64,000 bases of DNA from Serripes groenlandicus (taxonomy: Eukaryota > Mollusca > Bivalvia > Cardiida > Cardiidae). How positions within the stretch are numbered: the first letter of the stretch is position 1; each line of letters begins with the position of its first letter. Under the pieces are notes generated by a model that did not search any database, had not been told where the DNA came from, and was given only the letters and a program-made list of their open reading frames with translations. The stretch lies in NCBI GenBank assembly GCA_031761405.1, contig JASEVX010000033.1:614522-678521 (forward strand), given 5' to 3'. Below are positions 58,001-61,366 of the stretch, one piece after another. A program made the position numbers and the translations under genes.

Positions 58001-58502
58001 ATTTCTGTTTTATCACAGCAACAGAACACTTATTCATCATCCGTCGTTGTCAAAGCAGTCCCAGCATGGGCAATGTGCCTTACTCACAGGCCCCCTAACA
58101 AGAGTGGCACGAGTGAGGATCAAACTCAGCATGTCCAATCTAAAATCACCCACACTCAGATTGACTTATTTATCTAACCTTTTCCCTCATGAATACGCAC
58201 ATCGACACCTCTTCAGCAGACAGCTTTTGGCAACAGTGTGGCAAAAGGAGCAAATTACTCTTTACAAGCAATTTTTCATTTGCTACAATTTATAAACTTT
58301 CCAATATTGAGAGTTTCCATAGTTTTGCAAAGGTGTTTTCAAAGTTGTCTGCTGCAGGTTTGTTGTATGTGGGAAAGGGTTAACATACCTTTGACTGATA
58401 AGCCTTTAGAACCTCCTCAGCTGTCAGATCATCTGTTTGTAACTGCTTCTGTAAATCTGTGAATTTCATGCCCACAATCTTGTCTCTCCGCCTTTCTGAA
58501 AT
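23584..58502 (-). CDS. FAAH: Fatty-acid amide hydrolase (FAAH1-type), 14 exons, 5' end missing
   Basis: Spliced gene span. FAAH is a membrane-associated serine hydrolase that cleaves fatty-acid amides such as anandamide and oleamide to fatty acid plus amine. Exons in transcript order: 58389-58502, 57066-57122, 52790-52885, 50105-50238, 47768-47974, 46717-46757, 44962-45086, 42735-42860, 37381-37478, 34225-34330, 30204-30247, 27481-27632, 25507-25646, 23584-23712. They total 1569 bases (523 codons with stop) and every exon phase fits the next. Seen motifs: VSLKE with catalytic Lys83, PGGSSGGEG with Ser158, SDIGGS with Ser182. Adding 59 gives the mammalian triad K142/S217/S241. The C-terminal region has the family's GLPVTVQC and LPFEEEL blocks. 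Mammalian FAAH is about 579 residues, so only the N-terminus with its membrane helix is absent. Introns of 1-5.3 kb are filled with mobile elements. A FAAH paralogue of the same family cannot be excluded. No disabling change was seen. Confidence 0.95.
23739..24013 (-). mobile_element. MITE copy with internal duplication
   Basis: Begins 26 bp beyond the acceptor of the FAAH last exon. A left-end fragment in plus orientation is followed by a nearly complete minus-oriented copy ending GAGGGAAAGGGTTAA. Confidence 0.8.
24096..24246 (-). mobile_element. MITE with internal deletion
   Basis: Both ends are present (AGCCCTTGCCCACATACAAC and TGAGGGAAAGGGTTAA) but the central palindrome is deleted. Confidence 0.78.
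24342..24637 (-). mobile_element. tRNA-derived SINE, near full length
   Basis: Reverse copy. (GATT)n tail complement at 24342, body, then the tRNA-like head with reversed B box GGGGTTCAAACTCACAACCC and A box CTACCGACTGAGCTACCATG. Lies in the last FAAH intron. Confidence 0.87.
25066..25296 (-). mobile_element. TTAA-flanked palindromic MITE (young)
   Basis: TTAA on both sides; CAC/GTG centre; FAAH intron. Confidence 0.87.
25507..25646 (-). CDS. FAAH: FAAH exon m
   Basis: 140 bp, entering with two bases and leaving at phase 0 (acceptor CATACAG, donor AAG|GTACAC). It encodes [20 protein letters not shown], then [17 protein letters not shown]. This is the highly conserved 'AVSYT.LYN.LDFPAGVVPVT.VTAEDE' block that packs around the active site. 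A MITE terminus sits 22 bp from the acceptor. Confidence 0.96.
25669..25902 (+). mobile_element. MITE next to FAAH exon m acceptor
   Basis: The left terminus (TACCCTTTCCATCATATAG) is 22 bp from the acceptor of exon m. The interior is full-length with the CTC arm and a changed centre (CAAACAAG type). Confidence 0.83.
25986..26213 (-). mobile_element. Palindromic MITE (young)
   Basis: TTAA at left, terminus slightly shortened at right (GAGGGAAAGGG). CAC/GTG centre. It is preceded by a 45-bp duplicate of host sequence: CAGTAAGTTGTACAATGTAG occurs at 25612 and again at 25929. Confidence 0.83.
26281..26530. mobile_element. Older MITE with duplicated terminus
   Basis: Two ~70-bp direct repeats (26281-26350 and 26351-26418), each CCCTTTCCCA(A)CATACAAC through CATCCAGGCAAACACATGG, precede the body. 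Terminal duplication within one copy. Confidence 0.75.
26553..26697 (+). repeat. SINE fragment
   Basis: GGTTTGATCCCCAGTCACGG (B-box-like), GCCCTTGAGCAAGGCACATT and GTTGCCGTGATATAACAGAA; second SINE head type, truncated. Confidence 0.65.
27000..27310. repeat. Two ~170-bp tandem units
   Basis: GACGGGCATCATCCCAGTAT, GTTGGTTCATATTTATTTCA and CTAGTTACTGAGAAATG occur twice, followed by GGACGTGACGGACGGAC. Remnant of a tandem-unit element. Confidence 0.75.
27481..27632 (-). CDS. FAAH: FAAH exon l
   Basis: 152 bp, entering with one base and leaving with one (acceptor GTCGCCAG, donor GTAAGA). It encodes [19 protein letters not shown], then [20 protein letters not shown]. This matches 'EI..YR..VIA.WRALDLDV.LTPMLAPA'. 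A MITE TTAA (27653-27656) lies 20 bp upstream of the acceptor in the transcript direction. Confidence 0.95.
27653..27914 (+). mobile_element. Worn MITE next to FAAH exon l acceptor
   Basis: TTAATCCTTTCC end 20 bp from the splice acceptor; rearranged left arm; right arm intact to GAGGGGTTAAA. Confidence 0.75.
27999..28255. mobile_element. Second MITE family, long palindrome, ATGAGCC termini
   Basis: Begins ATGAGCCATCCCGCGAGA then AAACCAACATT and ends with the near-perfect inverse (AATGTTGGTTGTCTCGCGGG, then ACGGCTCAT). Inner arms GTATCGATCTGGA and TCTGGATCGATAC also pair. No relation to the CCCTTTCC family. Resembles a foldback element common in bivalve genomes. Confidence 0.8.
28389..28414. 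repeat. (ATGG)n microsatellite
   Basis: Five to six ATGG units. Confidence 0.9.
28610..29025 (-). repeat. Two abutting SINE copies of a second head type
   Basis: Reversed tRNA-like heads: TAGGCCGACGCTCTACCACT with GCACCAC (about 28790-28815), and AATCGAACTCACGACC with GCTCGACCACTACACCACCG (about 28972-29020). Same head as the plus-strand copy at 49828-50083. Confidence 0.65.
29104..30167 (+). mobile_element. Helentron-like element, CTCACCTG family, complete
   Basis: Head ACAAGAGGGCCATGATGGCC then CTGGAATCGCTCACCTG. Internal units with CCGCCCCCTGGCGGCCATG (itself a GGCG/CGCC palindrome), GACCAATCAACATGGCTTGA and AATTATTTGAAAATCGGCC. Tail hairpin GAGCACTTCGTGC, then ACAGGTGAGCTAAAAA, which repeats the head CTCACCTG inverted. 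No coding capacity. Confidence 0.87.
30204..30247 (-). CDS. FAAH: FAAH microexon k (44 bp)
   Basis: 44 bases: 14 codons ([14 protein letters not shown]) plus two bases of a Lys codon. The acceptor is a long T-run followed by AG; the donor is AA|GTAAGT. Similarity to FAAH here is low, as expected for this variable segment. It is supported mainly by strong splice sites and by being the only piece that joins exons j and l in phase. Confidence 0.8.
31071..31835 (+). mobile_element. Helentron-like element, ~115-bp units, 3' end missing
   Basis: Head TGAGGCCCTGGATCACTCAC then CTGAGAATGGGCTATTTAAG. Units with CCTAGATATCATCAAGACAA and CTGACAAAGTTTCAACATGC. Same family as the reversed copy 9958-10548. 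Confidence 0.75.
32021..32461 (+). mobile_element. Helentron-like element, CTCTACTGG family, 3'-truncated
   Basis: Head ACAAGAGACCTATGAGGACC, then TATGCTCTTCTGG. Breaks off at GTTCACAAGGA without hairpin and meets a worn MITE end (CACCCTTTCCAACATACGAC). Confidence 0.78.
32588..34075 (+). repeat. ~125-bp tandem array (10+ units) with (AGAC)n, tail AGACATAA
   Basis: Units with ATCGCCTTGATGAGGTGAAC, CAAGTTTCATGAAAATCCTT and GAGATATGGAGCGGACACGA. Most units end in (AGAC)n; two carry a CCTTTGACCTTCAAG variant instead. Closes with a long AGAC/GGAC run (33946-34033) and the hairpin CCCCTGTATACAGGGG then GAGACATAA. Frames reading CLSVCLSV through it are artefacts. Confidence 0.88.
34080..34204. mobile_element. 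MITE half next to FAAH exon j donor
   Basis: The right half of an older copy ends GTGGGAAAGGGTTAA at 34204, 20 bp inside the intron from the exon j donor. Confidence 0.7.
34225..34330 (-). CDS. FAAH: FAAH exon j
   Basis: 106 bp, entering with one base and leaving at phase 0. The acceptor ACTAAAG is poor in pyrimidines near the AG and the donor is GGG|GTCAGT. It encodes [20 protein letters not shown], then [15 protein letters not shown]. It matches the mammalian '.GDVVDPCLGDLILILKLP' region, part of the hydrophobic face near the acyl channel. Confidence 0.9.
34400..34621 (+). mobile_element. Palindromic MITE (young)
   Basis: TTAA at left, TTAT at right. The centre has lost about 8 bp of the right stem (GCTCAAAACTCTCC). 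Confidence 0.85.
34845..36680 (+). mobile_element. Tandem-unit element, 'ATACCCCC' ends, ~150-bp units
   Basis: Starts AACTAGAACTATCACTGAAG and TAATACCCCCGCC. About eight units (TCACAGGGACATGAAATTTG, CATCTACTACTCCTGATTAA, AAATCAGGTTGAAACTGAAG) from 35380 to 36660. Ends GCAGGGGTATAATG, inverse to the start. A separate small MITE lies at 35153-35361 inside it. Confidence 0.75.
35153..35361. mobile_element. Small TA-flanked MITE, ACTGTAAAC termini
   Basis: TACTGTAAACTTCTGAATAT, then TCGCGAGG on the left; GCGAATATTAG and AGTTTACAGTA on the right. Inverted ends bordered by TA, of Tc1/mariner type. Confidence 0.7.
36710..36921. mobile_element. Older-subfamily MITE
   Basis: Starts CACCTTTCCCAAGTACATCG, ends AGTGGGAAAAGGTTAA. 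Shares its TTAA with the next copy. Confidence 0.7.
36918..37150 (+). mobile_element. TTAA-flanked palindromic MITE
   Basis: Left terminus shortened (TTAACCGTCATATAGACGC), right terminus intact. Small duplication CGCTTTTACCACTTTTCG in the right arm. Confidence 0.82.
37381..37478 (-). CDS. FAAH: FAAH exon i
   Basis: 98 bp, entering at phase 0 and leaving at phase 2 (acceptor GTTTTCCAG, donor GTAAGT). It encodes [19 protein letters not shown], then [14 protein letters not shown]. This corresponds to 'LVPF ... GLFSDGG..FL.NF'. The join to exon h reproduces the conserved GHT-LVPF sequence across the intron. Confidence 0.93.
37505..37691 (+). mobile_element. MITE with central deletion, next to FAAH exon i acceptor
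   Basis: TTATCCCTTTCCCTCATATA starts 26 bp beyond the acceptor of exon i. The left palindrome arm is deleted between GCAGCAA and AATGTGCAATT. Confidence 0.82.
37946..39112 (+). mobile_element. Helentron-like element 'D' (ACCGCGTACAGC head) interrupted by another element
   Basis: Head ACAAGAGAACCGCGTACAGC then GCTCGACTGATAGAAAACAG. Tail AAGCTGAGCTAAACAAAAAA, then CGACCACGCCGCCACCGACG, then CAAAAGTTGAGCTAATAAAA. Element 37997-39010 sits between head and tail. Head GCTCGAC and tail GTTGAGC are inverted relatives. Confidence 0.78.
37997..39010 (+). mobile_element. Tandem-unit element 'E' (GATGTGTTTGTG head), nested in D
   Basis: Head ACAAGATGTGTTTGTGAAAC then ACTGATGCCCCCC. Six ~150-bp units (CAAAGGTCAAGGTCGCAAGG, ACAGAAAGGTCATGTCACAA, GAAATATGGTAGCCGTACCT). 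(ACAG)n, then hairpin CCCCCCGAATCGGAGATTCC with GGGGGG and CATAAAAA. Confidence 0.85.
39569..40484 (+). mobile_element. Helentron-like element (CTGTCCGCAAGACAG head)
   Basis: Head ACAAGAGCTGTCCGCAAGAC then AGCATGCTCAAC; ~190-bp units (TACCTTGCATGCAAAACTTT, AACTTGACTGTCTGACACCC); tail TTTGAATAGTCGAGCTAAAA. GCTCAAC and GTCGAGC are inverted relatives. The head itself is a hairpin (CTGTCnnnnnGACAG). Confidence 0.8.
40735..42393 (+). mobile_element. Helentron-like element, CTCACCTG family, with nested SINE
   Basis: Head ACAAGAGGGCCATGATGGCC and tail hairpin GAGCACTTCGTGC then ACAGGTGAGCTAAAAA. It entered an older MITE (TATATTTTGACA on the left, AAGTTGTCTGCTGCAG on the right). SINE 40861-41089 lies within. 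Confidence 0.87.
40861..41089 (-). mobile_element. SINE insertion with 13-bp target-site duplication
   Basis: (TTTG)n tail complement, GGAGTTTAACGCCGC, body, then reversed B-box region GGGTATCGAACCCGTGACCT. Flanked by GGAATCTGATAGA at 40848-40860 and 41090-41102. The same host element at 62612 has this site uninterrupted. Confidence 0.93.
42386..42700. mobile_element. Older MITE pieces
   Basis: The right remainder of the MITE split by the element above, then another old copy at about 42515-42695 (CCCTTTCCCACATACAGGC ... TGTGGGAAAGAGTTA). Confidence 0.65.
42735..42860 (-). CDS. FAAH: FAAH exon h
   Basis: 126 bp, 42 codons, phase 0 at both ends (acceptor TTTTTAG, donor ACT|GTATGT). It encodes [19 protein letters not shown], then [20 protein letters not shown]. 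This matches the family's 'PLRVGYYETDN ... AVLETKQ.LE.AGHT' block. A full MITE starts 42 bp upstream of the acceptor in the transcript direction. Confidence 0.95.
42903..43132 (+). mobile_element. TTAA-flanked palindromic MITE (young)
   Basis: TTAA on both sides, near consensus, 42 bp from the acceptor of FAAH exon h. Confidence 0.88.
43170..43975 (+). mobile_element. Tandem-unit element, 'AGTCCCC' ends
   Basis: Starts CAATACAAAAGTCCCCTACC; ~165-bp units (CAGGCCTGTGTCTTGTGGGC, CATGGTGAACATGTGTGCCC, CCTATGATGCATGGT); ends with (ACAG)n and TAGTCCCCAAACC...TTAGTGGACTAACAAG. Confidence 0.75.
44503..44733 (-). mobile_element. TTAA-flanked palindromic MITE
   Basis: TTAA on both sides; terminus CCCTTTCCCTCATTC. 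An older copy precedes it at 44214-44445. Confidence 0.85.
44962..45086 (-). CDS. FAAH: FAAH exon g
   Basis: 125 bp, entering at phase 1 and leaving at phase 0 (acceptor GTATTTCAG, donor CAG|GTTTCT). It encodes [20 protein letters not shown], then [21 protein letters not shown]. The GPM.RDV.SL and LDP.VPP.PFR motifs are conserved FAAH blocks. The donor GTTTCT is weaker than its neighbours but gives the phase needed by both adjacent exons. Confidence 0.95.
45098..45360 (+). mobile_element. Short Helentron-like element (GGCCGGATTG head)
   Basis: Starts ACAAGAAACCGCTGAAGACG then GTAAGGCCGGATTGTCGG; ends GACCGGAATTGCTAGAGCAA then TCCGGCCAAAAA. Head GGCCGGATTG returns inverted as CAATCCGGCC at the tail. 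Starts about 12 bp beyond the acceptor of FAAH exon g. Confidence 0.75.
45872..46101 (+). mobile_element. MITE flanked by CTAA on both sides
   Basis: Full-length young copy. Both flanks read CTAA rather than TTAA, showing that the four bases are a true target duplication and not part of the terminal repeat. Confidence 0.87.
46243..46660. mobile_element. Older MITE split by a younger MITE
   Basis: Left part 46243-46375 (TTAACCCTTTCCCACATGTT ... TTTTTGACTCTAT), right part 46602-46660 (TATGTTTCCAAAGTCATCTG ... GTGGGAAAGGGTTAA). The younger copy 46373-46601 occupies a TTAA of the older one. Confidence 0.83.
46373..46601 (+). mobile_element. TTAA-flanked MITE nested in an older copy
   Basis: TTAACCCTTTCCCTCATATA start, TATGAGTGAAAAGGTTAA end. 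Confidence 0.86.
46717..46757 (-). CDS. FAAH: FAAH microexon f (41 bp)
   Basis: Only 41 bases: one base completing Ser, 13 codons ([13 protein letters not shown]) and one base of the next codon. The acceptor is TTTATTTCAG and the donor GTAAGT. The GQT matches the mammalian 'VYGQTAV' segment. Skipping it would shift the reading frame. Confidence 0.88.
47033..47058. repeat. Poly-G run of 26
   Basis: An uninterrupted G tract in a FAAH intron; it would read as poly-C in the transcript (minus strand). Confidence 0.95.
47285..47746 (+). mobile_element. Helentron-like element, CTCACCTG family, 5'-truncated
   Basis: Internal units as at 29104; GCCGGACGCCGGACGAAGCA; tail hairpin GAGCAAAGCTC, then AGGTGAGCTAAAAA. 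Confidence 0.8.
47768..47974 (-). CDS. FAAH: FAAH exon e with nucleophile serine
   Basis: Largest exon, 207 bp. It enters with the third base of a codon and leaves at phase 2 (GTAAGT donor). It encodes [16 protein letters not shown], then [13 protein letters not shown], then [14 protein letters not shown] and [14 protein letters not shown]. The GSSGG motif supplies the bridging serine (Ser158, mammalian S217) and DIGGS supplies the nucleophile (Ser182, mammalian S241). This is the amidase signature itself and the strongest evidence for the family. Confidence 0.97.
48069..48138. repeat. 30-bp-arm hairpin
   Basis: Left arm TAAACCCTATATTGTGGGTA then CTTAAAAGAAT; the right arm is its inverse with two changes; loop about 9 bp. 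A relative of the right arm and its downstream flank (AGGATTTTAGAAC) occurs at 742-800. Confidence 0.9.
48215..48455. mobile_element. Older-subfamily MITE
   Basis: TTACCTTTTCCAACATACAAC start and TATGTGGGAAAGGGATAA end. Confidence 0.7.
48650..49330. mobile_element. Cluster of MITE copies
   Basis: Pieces at 48655-48730, 48728-48950 (CACGTAGACACACTCTGACG ... TATGTGGGAAAGGTTTAA), 48955-49075 and 49140-49326 (left end missing). CTC/GAG-type centres. Confidence 0.65.
49828..50083 (+). mobile_element. tRNA-SINE, second head type
   Basis: Head with CTCGGTGGTGTAGTGGAAGA (A-box region) and GGTTGCGGGTACTCTG (weak B box). Body CAGGGTTAGCATTACCACTG. Tail AGCGGGGTAAAACATCAAAC with CAATCCATCAATC. Confidence 0.7.
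50105..50238 (-). CDS. FAAH: FAAH exon d
   Basis: Starts at phase 0 after TTTTCCAG and ends at phase 2 before GTAAGTG. It encodes [19 protein letters not shown], then [20 protein letters not shown]. The 'LK.QGA.PFV.TN.PQSM' block is a hallmark of the amidase-signature core next to the nucleophile. The last codon is completed in exon e (Thr134). Confidence 0.95.
50260..50545. mobile_element. Older MITE with duplicated arm
   Basis: TTAATCCCTTTCCCACATAC starts 21 bp beyond the acceptor of FAAH exon d. The segment ACAATTATTGAATAGAGTTGA is tandemly repeated (~60-bp unit, two copies). Ends GTAGGAAAAGGTTAA. Confidence 0.72.
50592..51465 (+). mobile_element. Helentron-like element, CTCTACTGG family, complete
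   Basis: Same head as 20259, one more internal unit; hairpin CTGGCCTTTGGCCAG, then TAGAGCTAAAAAA. Immediately followed by another ACAAGAG head at 51466. Confidence 0.87.
51466..51740 (+). mobile_element. Short element starting ACAAGAGTGACGCGAGC
   Basis: Shares the ACAAGAG head and begins at the exact end of the preceding element. Contains AACGACGCCAAGCG near its right part. No hairpin tail identified. Confidence 0.6.
51776..52073 (+). mobile_element. 'ATACCCCC' element, short copy
   Basis: AAACTAGAAATATCACTGAA start, GATGAATACCCCCAGC, one internal unit, end CCCCCATATACTATGTATCT. Confidence 0.78.
52256..52485 (+). mobile_element. TTAA-flanked palindromic MITE (young)
   Basis: TTAACCCTTGCCCTCATATA start, one change from consensus; TTAA on both sides. 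Confidence 0.88.
52790..52885 (-). CDS. FAAH: FAAH exon c with catalytic lysine
   Basis: Thirty-two codons, phase 0 at both ends (acceptor ATTTTAG|CAA, donor AAG|GTATGT). It contains [14 protein letters not shown]. The lysine of VSLKE is the general base (K142 in mammals, residue 83 of this partial product). A short lysine-rich insertion (KKSEKKR) sits where mammals have a variable loop. A worn MITE end lies about 16 bp beyond the donor. Confidence 0.93.
53347..55521. mobile_element. 2.2-kb DNA transposon, CAGGGCTCTCAC ends, 6-bp flank duplication
   Basis: Terminal inverted repeats CAGGGCTCTCAC and GTGAGAGCCCTG, flanked by CAAGGC at 53341-53346 and 55522-55527. Subterminal repeats of GCGAAGT(C/T)GACTTCGCC near the left end. 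hAT-like CAGGG termini, but the visible duplication is 6 bp, so the superfamily is left open. No transposase frame; two internal tandem duplications and one nested old MITE. Confidence 0.82.
54490..54612 (+). mobile_element. MITE fragment nested in the 2.2-kb transposon
   Basis: ACATTGTGGCAAAAGGATAA, ATAAGGAGCAATTGTTC and AATAGGGAAAGGGTTTA. Right half of a worn copy. Confidence 0.65.
55528..56890. other. Intron stretch without recognised element
   Basis: AT-rich FAAH intron sequence; no exon seen. A short piece (AGTCGCGGGCTTCTGCCCGG then CGACTAATAAT, 56867-56897) has a relative at 19295-19325. Confidence 0.45.
56895..57035. mobile_element. Older MITE, truncated
   Basis: GAAAACATTGTGGTAAAAGG ... 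ATGTGGGTAAGGGCTAA; about 30 bp from the donor of FAAH exon b. Confidence 0.65.
57066..57122 (-). CDS. FAAH: FAAH exon b (57 bp)
   Basis: Nineteen codons, phase 0 at both ends (acceptor ACTTCAG|GCA, donor TTG|GTAAAT). The product includes [19 protein letters not shown], corresponding to the family's 'VNKGTNCVTSY' stretch, where an aromatic/hydrophobic run lines the membrane-facing side in mammalian FAAH. The joins to the exons on both sides keep the frame. Confidence 0.85.
57423..57653 (-). mobile_element. TTAA-flanked palindromic MITE (young)
   Basis: TTAA on both sides. An older copy follows (57690-57904) ending TATGTGGGAAAGGGTTAA. Confidence 0.87.
58174..58383 (+). mobile_element. Older MITE abutting the FAAH exon a donor
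   Basis: CTAACCTTTTCCCTCATGAA start, TATGTGGGAAAGGGTTAA end at 58383. On the transcript strand its TTAA begins at the sixth base of the intron. Confidence 0.82.
58389..58502 (-). CDS. FAAH: FAAH exon a (first exon found; 5'-most in window)
   Basis: Encodes 38 residues ending [13 protein letters not shown], matching the pre-catalytic helices of FAAH (mammalian 'L-PEAVLYTYVGKA'-type segment). The donor is AAAG|GTATGT, phase 0. Two acceptors are possible: TTTACCAG giving a start at 58502 (phase 0), or ATTTCAG giving a start at 58495 (phase 1). The missing upstream exon would decide between them. A MITE TTAA target begins at intron position +6 (58380-58383). Confidence 0.85.
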
Positions 58503-58559
58503 CTGGTAAATTACAAAATCTGATATATTGATTAACTCTTTCCAAAATAACTAATCCAT

Positions 58560-58745
58560 ATATGTGACCTTGCTTTCTCACACCAGTTCTCCACTTAACA
58601 GTCTTTAAAAGTATCCAAATGGACTGTTATCTCATTGGTAGAAAACAAATGATGCTTGTCATATTGACTTCTGTAAAACATTGAAAAGAATGTTGCGAAG
58701 CCCTGGATTGATGGCCTGCCTCAATTGTGCACTTACTCCACTGAA
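58560..58745 (-). repeat. Degenerate SINE
   Basis: CTTTCTCACACCAGTTCTCC, CATTGGTAGAAAACAAATGA and GCCCTGGATTGATGGCCTGC match the reversed SINE body and head. Confidence 0.65.
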
Positions 58746-58761
58746 AAATTGTCTAACTTCC

Positions 58762-58986
58762 CACCCTTTCCCACCTATAGACGCATTTTGACGCAATAGC
58801 AGCAGACGACTTTTGAAAACATTGTGGCCAAAGGTGAAATTGCTCATGATGAGCAATTTCTCCTTTGGCCACAATGTTTTCAACTTTATTTAACAATTAA
58901 GCTATATTTTATGGAGATATTTCAGGTTTTTATCACTATGTTTTCAGTCTTCTGCTCTAGATTTGTTGTATGTGGGAAAGGGTCAA
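58762..58986 (+). mobile_element. Older MITE with very clean central palindrome
   Basis: Starts CCCTTTCCCACCTATAGACG and ends GTGGGAAAGGGTCAA. The centre pairs GTGGCCAAAGGTGAAATTGC with GCAATTTCTCCTTTGGCCAC. Confidence 0.8.
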
Positions 58987-59064
58987 TAATAATTGTAATA
59001 TCTATATGCAATGCAAACAAAAATTAAAGAAAACAAACACTTTTGGGAGCATGCCAAACAAAAT

Positions 59065-60052
59065 CAAGAGGCCCATGAGGGCCTATGCTCTACTGGTATG
59101 GTTCTTTGGTCATTTTCAATCCATAGCATGTATGTATGGTGAATAGTACATGGAGGCTCTTTTGTGTTCACAAGCTGTATATTATAGCAATTTTGACAAT
59201 TTCAAGGGCCATAATCCAGTCTTGCATGGGCGGATCTGGCTGGTTTGCGAAAGGAACCGAGCTCTCATCAATATTTAACTACTATCTAAGTTTGGTGAAG
59301 ATCGGATAGTTAATGCAGGCTCTATTGTGTTCACAAGCTGTATTATAGAAATTTTGACAATTTCAAGGGCCATAATCCAGTCATGCAAGGGCACATTTGA
59401 CTGGTTTTTGAAAGGAACTGGGCTCTCATCAATATTTAACTAATATCTGATTTTAGTTAAGATAAGGTAGTAAATGGAGCCTCTATTGTGTTCACAAGCT
59501 CAATTATAGCACTTTTGACAATTTCAAGGGCCATAATCCAGTCTTGCATGGGCAGATCTGTCTGGTTTGCGACAAGAACCGAGCTTTCATGGATATCTAA
59601 CTCTGTATAAGTTTGATTGAGATACAATCAAAACTGAAGACTTTATCGCGTTCACAAGCTCTATCATAGCAATTCTGACAATTTCAAGGGCCATAATCCA
59701 GTTTTGCATGGCCAGATCTGGCTGGTTTGCAAAAGGAACCAAGCTCTCATGGATACCTAACTACTGTGTAAGGTGTAAGTTTGATGAAGATCAGATAGTA
59801 AATAGAGCCTCCATTGTGTTAGCAATTTTGACAATTTCAAGGGCCATAATCAGGTCTTGCATAGGCGGATCTGGCTAGTTTGCAAAAGGAACCGAGCTCT
59901 CATGGATATCTAACTACTGTTTAAGTTTGATTGAGATTCAATCAAAACTGAAGACTGTATTGTGTTCACAAGCAATTGTTTACGGACGCACAGACGACGG
60001 ACACCACACCACGGCATAAGCTCTTCTGGCCTTTGGCCAGTAGAGCTAAAAA
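59065..60052 (+). mobile_element. Helentron-like element, CTCTACTGG family, diverged
   Basis: Head TCAAGAGGCCCATGAGGGCC then TATGCTCTACTGG; about six units; hairpin CTGGCCTTTGGCCAG; TAGAGCTAAAAA. Internal units more diverged than in 20259 or 50592, so an older insertion. Confidence 0.84.
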
Positions 60053-60131
60053 TCACCCTCCTAAATTGTTTTAATGATTGGGGTTTAAAGCTGTTGACAA
60101 TAGTTTTTCATTATTCATTAGGATCAACTTC

Positions 60132-60370
60132 TTAACCTTTTCCCTCATATAGACGCTTTCTGATGCCTCTGCAGCAGACAGCTTTTTGAAAACATTGTGA
60201 CGAAAGAAGAAACTGCTCGAAACGAGCAATTTCTCCCTTCGTCACAATGTTTTTCACTTTTGGTCATAGGTTATCCATTCAATTATACAATTATAGAGAT
60301 TTTCTAATTTTTTGACAATATATGTTCAAAGTCATCTGCTGCAGAATTGTCATATGAGGGAAAGGGTTAA
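60132..60370 (+). mobile_element. TTAA-flanked MITE with paired arm changes
   Basis: Arms read GTGACGAAAGAAGAAACTGC and GCAATTTCTCCCTTCGTCAC; the G in GACGAAAG is matched by C in CTTCGTC. Centre CTCGAAACGAG. Confidence 0.85.
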
Positions 60371-60374
60371 CATT

Positions 60375-60605
60375 GTCTTTTTGGGGCTCCCACTCACTGG
60401 TAATCTGCACAAAAATGTTCCAAGGCAAGTGACTCATACCTTTATTATACTGTCAGCCTATTGGTGGAAGACAAATGATGCTAGTAGCAATCACTTGTCA
60501 ATCATCGGAAAGAATGAATGGCCGAGATGTGATAAAAATTCATTACCCCTGGATTGATAGTCCTCGCAGTTACTGATTCAACTTTCGAGACCTAGTGAAT
60601 AGCAA
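60375..60605 (-). repeat. Degenerate SINE
   Basis: GTCAGCCTATTGGTGGAAGA, CATCGGAAAGAATGAATGG and TACCCCTGGATTGATAGTCC; reversed body and tRNA-like part, worn. Confidence 0.7.
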
Positions 60606-60882
60606 ATATCTGCTCTGGTTTTACCCTTTGTGGGAAAAGGAGAAATCACAATGTTTTTAACTCAGAAGTAATACAATATTTCAAATTCAGCAGATGTAAG
60701 CAATCTTTGCTCAGAATAAATCAAGGCAACTAACTGTAAAAGGCATTTTAGGCAACCTGTATCCAGCACCAGACACAAAGAACCCCTAAGTGAACATACA
60801 GAAAGGATGAATATTTCAAGCTCTTAAATCATTGAGTGACCTTTAATAAGAGGATATTGTTTCAGAAAAGACCAGTTTATTT

Positions 60883-61115
60883 AACCCTTTTCCAACATAC
60901 AGATGCTTTTCGACACCTCTGCAGCGGTCAGCTTTTCGAAAACATAACGACAAAAGAAGAAATTGCTCAAAAAGAGTAATTTCTTCCTTTGTCACTATGT
61001 TTTCAACTTGATTCAATAATTGTACTTTCATTTAAAGGGTGTTTCCAAATTTGGTGATTATGTTTTCAAAGTCATCTGCTGCAGAGTTGTTTGACCTTTG
61101 GATCATCACTTGCGG
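60883..61115 (+). mobile_element. Older MITE
   Basis: TTAACCCTTTTCCAACATAC start, GCTCAAAAAGAGTAATTTC centre; right end lost. Another left end starts at 61123. Confidence 0.7.
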
Positions 61116-61366
61116 GGAGTAGTTAACCCTTTCCCACATACAACAAGTTTGCAGCATCGACTTTGAAAACATCTAGGCAAAAATCTGAAACATCTCTCTA
61201 TATGACAGTTTATAATTATTGAATAGGATTGCTAACATTGTGAATAAAAGAAATATCACTGAGACAATGTTTTTGATTAGGTGTTTTGTAACCTATAGTA
61301 TCATTATTTTAGAACAGTTCAAAGAAAGAAAGCAAAGCAGGAAATTGGTTAACAATGGACTAATAA

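Noticed and set aside
23584..58502. FAAH as a processed or decayed pseudogene
   Set aside because: It has introns, intact splice sites, intact catalytic residues and no frame break over 523 codons.
60720..60800. Possible upstream FAAH exon on the minus strand (reading GFFVSGAGYR)
   Set aside because: Short, without a hydrophobic anchor or family match, and its splice phase could not be tied to exon a.
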